A DNA stretch of 6,889 nt. Origin: an uncultured Ruminococcus sp. (lineage in GTDB: Bacteria; Bacillota; Clostridia; Oscillospirales; CAG-272). The stretch's first letter is position 1, and each line of letters starts with the position of its first letter. Made by a program: the position numbers and the translations under genes. Positions 6,252-6,889 of the stretch are shown here, piece by piece. The DNA lies in the NCBI GenBank assembly GCA_902797495.1, contig CADBTH010000089.1, positions 1 through 6,889 of the forward strand. The letters run 5' to 3'. The notes under the pieces are model-generated. The model made no database searches. It was not told where the DNA came from and was given only the letters and a program-made list of their open reading frames with translations.

Positions 6252-6280
6252 TGGTAATCTTCCGATTTTTATAGTATAAT
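6252..6280 (+). promoter_or_regulatory. Rightward promoter of the epimerase gene (weak -35)
   Basis: A perfect -10 TATAAT (6275-6280) has, at 17 bp spacing, only TGGTAA (6252-6257) in the -35 position, 3 of 6 matches to TTGACA. A strong -10 with a poor -35 next to candidate AraC half-sites is the pattern of an activator-dependent promoter. The expected start is near 6287, giving a 5' UTR of about 55 nt. Confidence 0.6.
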
Positions 6281-6286
6281 CGTAGT

Positions 6287-6302
6287 TGGTACGTTTGTAC
6301 TA
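6287..6302 (+). repeat. Short inverted repeat at the epimerase transcription start
   Basis: GTAC-GTTT-GTAC (6289-6300) extends to TGGTAC/GTACTA if G-U pairing is allowed in RNA. It lies 6 bp downstream of the -10, so it could be a repressor operator over the start site or a small 5' stem-loop in the mRNA. It is short, and chance is a real possibility. Confidence 0.25.
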
Positions 6303-6341
6303 TTGATGCAAATTGATTTTACATATACAAGGAGAAACATC

Positions 6342-6889
6342 ATGAAATTCGGTACACTCTACGCTTACTGGACCCGCGACTGGGAGGCTGATTATTACAT
6401 GATCGCCGACAAGTGTAAGAAGGCGGGCTTCGACGTGATGGAGATCGGCGGCGGACATCTGCTCGACATGAGCGACGCCGAGATCGAACGTCTTCGCGAC
6501 TACTGCCGCGACCTCGGTCTGACGATATCCTGCAATATCGGACCTCCGAAGCACTGCGACATTTCCTCGAGCGACCCCGTCAAGAGACAGAACGGAGTCG
6601 ACTGGGTGACGGGGATCCTGCGTCAGATGGTCAAGATAGACTCCAAGGTGCTCATCGGCGCGTTCTACAACTGCTGGCCGAACACCGAGATCGACGGTTC
6701 CAAGGAAGAGATGTGGGCTCGCTCCGTCGTCGAGATGAAGAAGATCGCCAAAGTCGCTGAAGAGCTCGGCATCATGCTCTGCCTCGAGATACTAAACAGA
6801 TTCGAGTCCCCGATCCTCAACGACTGCGACGAGGGTATCAGATATTGTAAGGAAGTCGACAGCCCCGCCTGCAAGCTTCTTCTCGACAC
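6342..6889 (+). CDS. Ketose 3-epimerase, D-allulose/D-tagatose 3-epimerase type, N-terminal part (3' end outside window)
   Basis: Predicted metal-dependent C3 epimerase of free ketohexoses (D-fructose/D-allulose, D-tagatose/D-sorbose) with a xylose-isomerase-like TIM barrel. The 182 complete codons start MKFGTLYAYWTRDWEADYY, very close in pattern to clostridial D-psicose 3-epimerase as I recall it. Family features present are FDVMEIGGG (30-38), SSSDPVKRQN (75-84), the substrate-site Trp112 in YNCWP, and CLEILNRFE (147-155). Glu149 is the first metal ligand and catalytic base, and Glu155 is a substrate residue. KLLLD ends at Asp182, the second metal ligand. The remaining His and Glu ligands lie beyond the edge; full length should be about 290. 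Nine cysteines in 182 residues suits an anaerobe. AAGGAGAA (6329-6336) sits 5 nt before the ATG. Divergent from an AraC regulator, so probably sugar-induced. The exact substrate among related 3-epimerases is not certain. Confidence 0.88.
   Translation, partial: MKFGTLYAYWTRDWEADYYMIADKCKKAGFDVMEIGGGHLLDMSDAEIERLRDYCRDLGLTISCNIGPPKHCDISSSDPVKRQNGVDWVTGILRQMVKIDSKVLIGAFYNCWPNTEIDGSKEEMWARSVVEMKKIAKVAEELGIMLCLEILNRFESPILNDCDEGIRYCKEVDSPACKLLLD

Noticed and set aside
6300..6554. Minus-strand ORF of 84 codons opposite the epimerase
   Set aside because: It is a shadow of the epimerase gene on the other strand, which has a strong ribosome binding site and clear family motifs.

Overview
The window looks like chromosomal core sequence from an anaerobic-type Bacillota, most likely an uncultured gut clostridium. 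This is inferred from three things: a B. subtilis-style PyrR attenuator in front of the pyrimidine genes, the clostridial look of the proteins, and G/C-rich third codon positions beside AT-rich intergenic DNA. No mobile element, CRISPR array, rRNA or tRNA was seen. Six protein genes can be supported. Five lie on the minus strand in two transcription units, and one starts on the plus strand and runs off the right end.

Unit 1 (minus, 1-2723) is pyrimidine biosynthesis. A near-consensus sigma-A-type promoter (2695-2723) drives a leader of about 130 nt. The leader holds a PyrR binding loop, an antiterminator and an intrinsic terminator, followed by pyrC (dihydroorotase) and the 5' part of carB (carbamoyl-phosphate synthase large subunit, cut by the left edge). 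PyrR carrying UMP would be expected to stabilise the binding loop and terminate transcription before pyrC.

Unit 2 (minus, 2730-6219) is a compact four-gene operon: an AraC-family regulator, a histidine phosphatase, mnmA (tRNA U34 2-thiolation) and tcdA (cyclisation of t6A37). The first three genes are joined by ATGA and TAATG stop/start overlaps, and the unit ends in a hairpin just upstream of the pyr promoter. Both tRNA-modification enzymes can act on the tRNA-Lys(UUU) anticodon loop.

Region 3 (6123-6341) is a divergent intergenic region. It carries a leftward promoter for the AraC gene, a rightward promoter with a perfect TATAAT and a poor -35, and a direct repeat GCAACAAA spaced 22 bp. 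One repeat copy overlaps the AraC -35 and the other lies just upstream of the rightward -35. To the right, 6342-6889 encodes the N-terminal two thirds of a ketose 3-epimerase of the D-allulose (psicose)/tagatose type. The simplest reading is that the AraC protein senses a sugar, activates the epimerase gene and controls itself, with the phosphatase and the two tRNA-modification genes carried in the regulator's transcript. I found no wholly new system. The PyrR leader and the divergent AraC operator are the parts most worth following.
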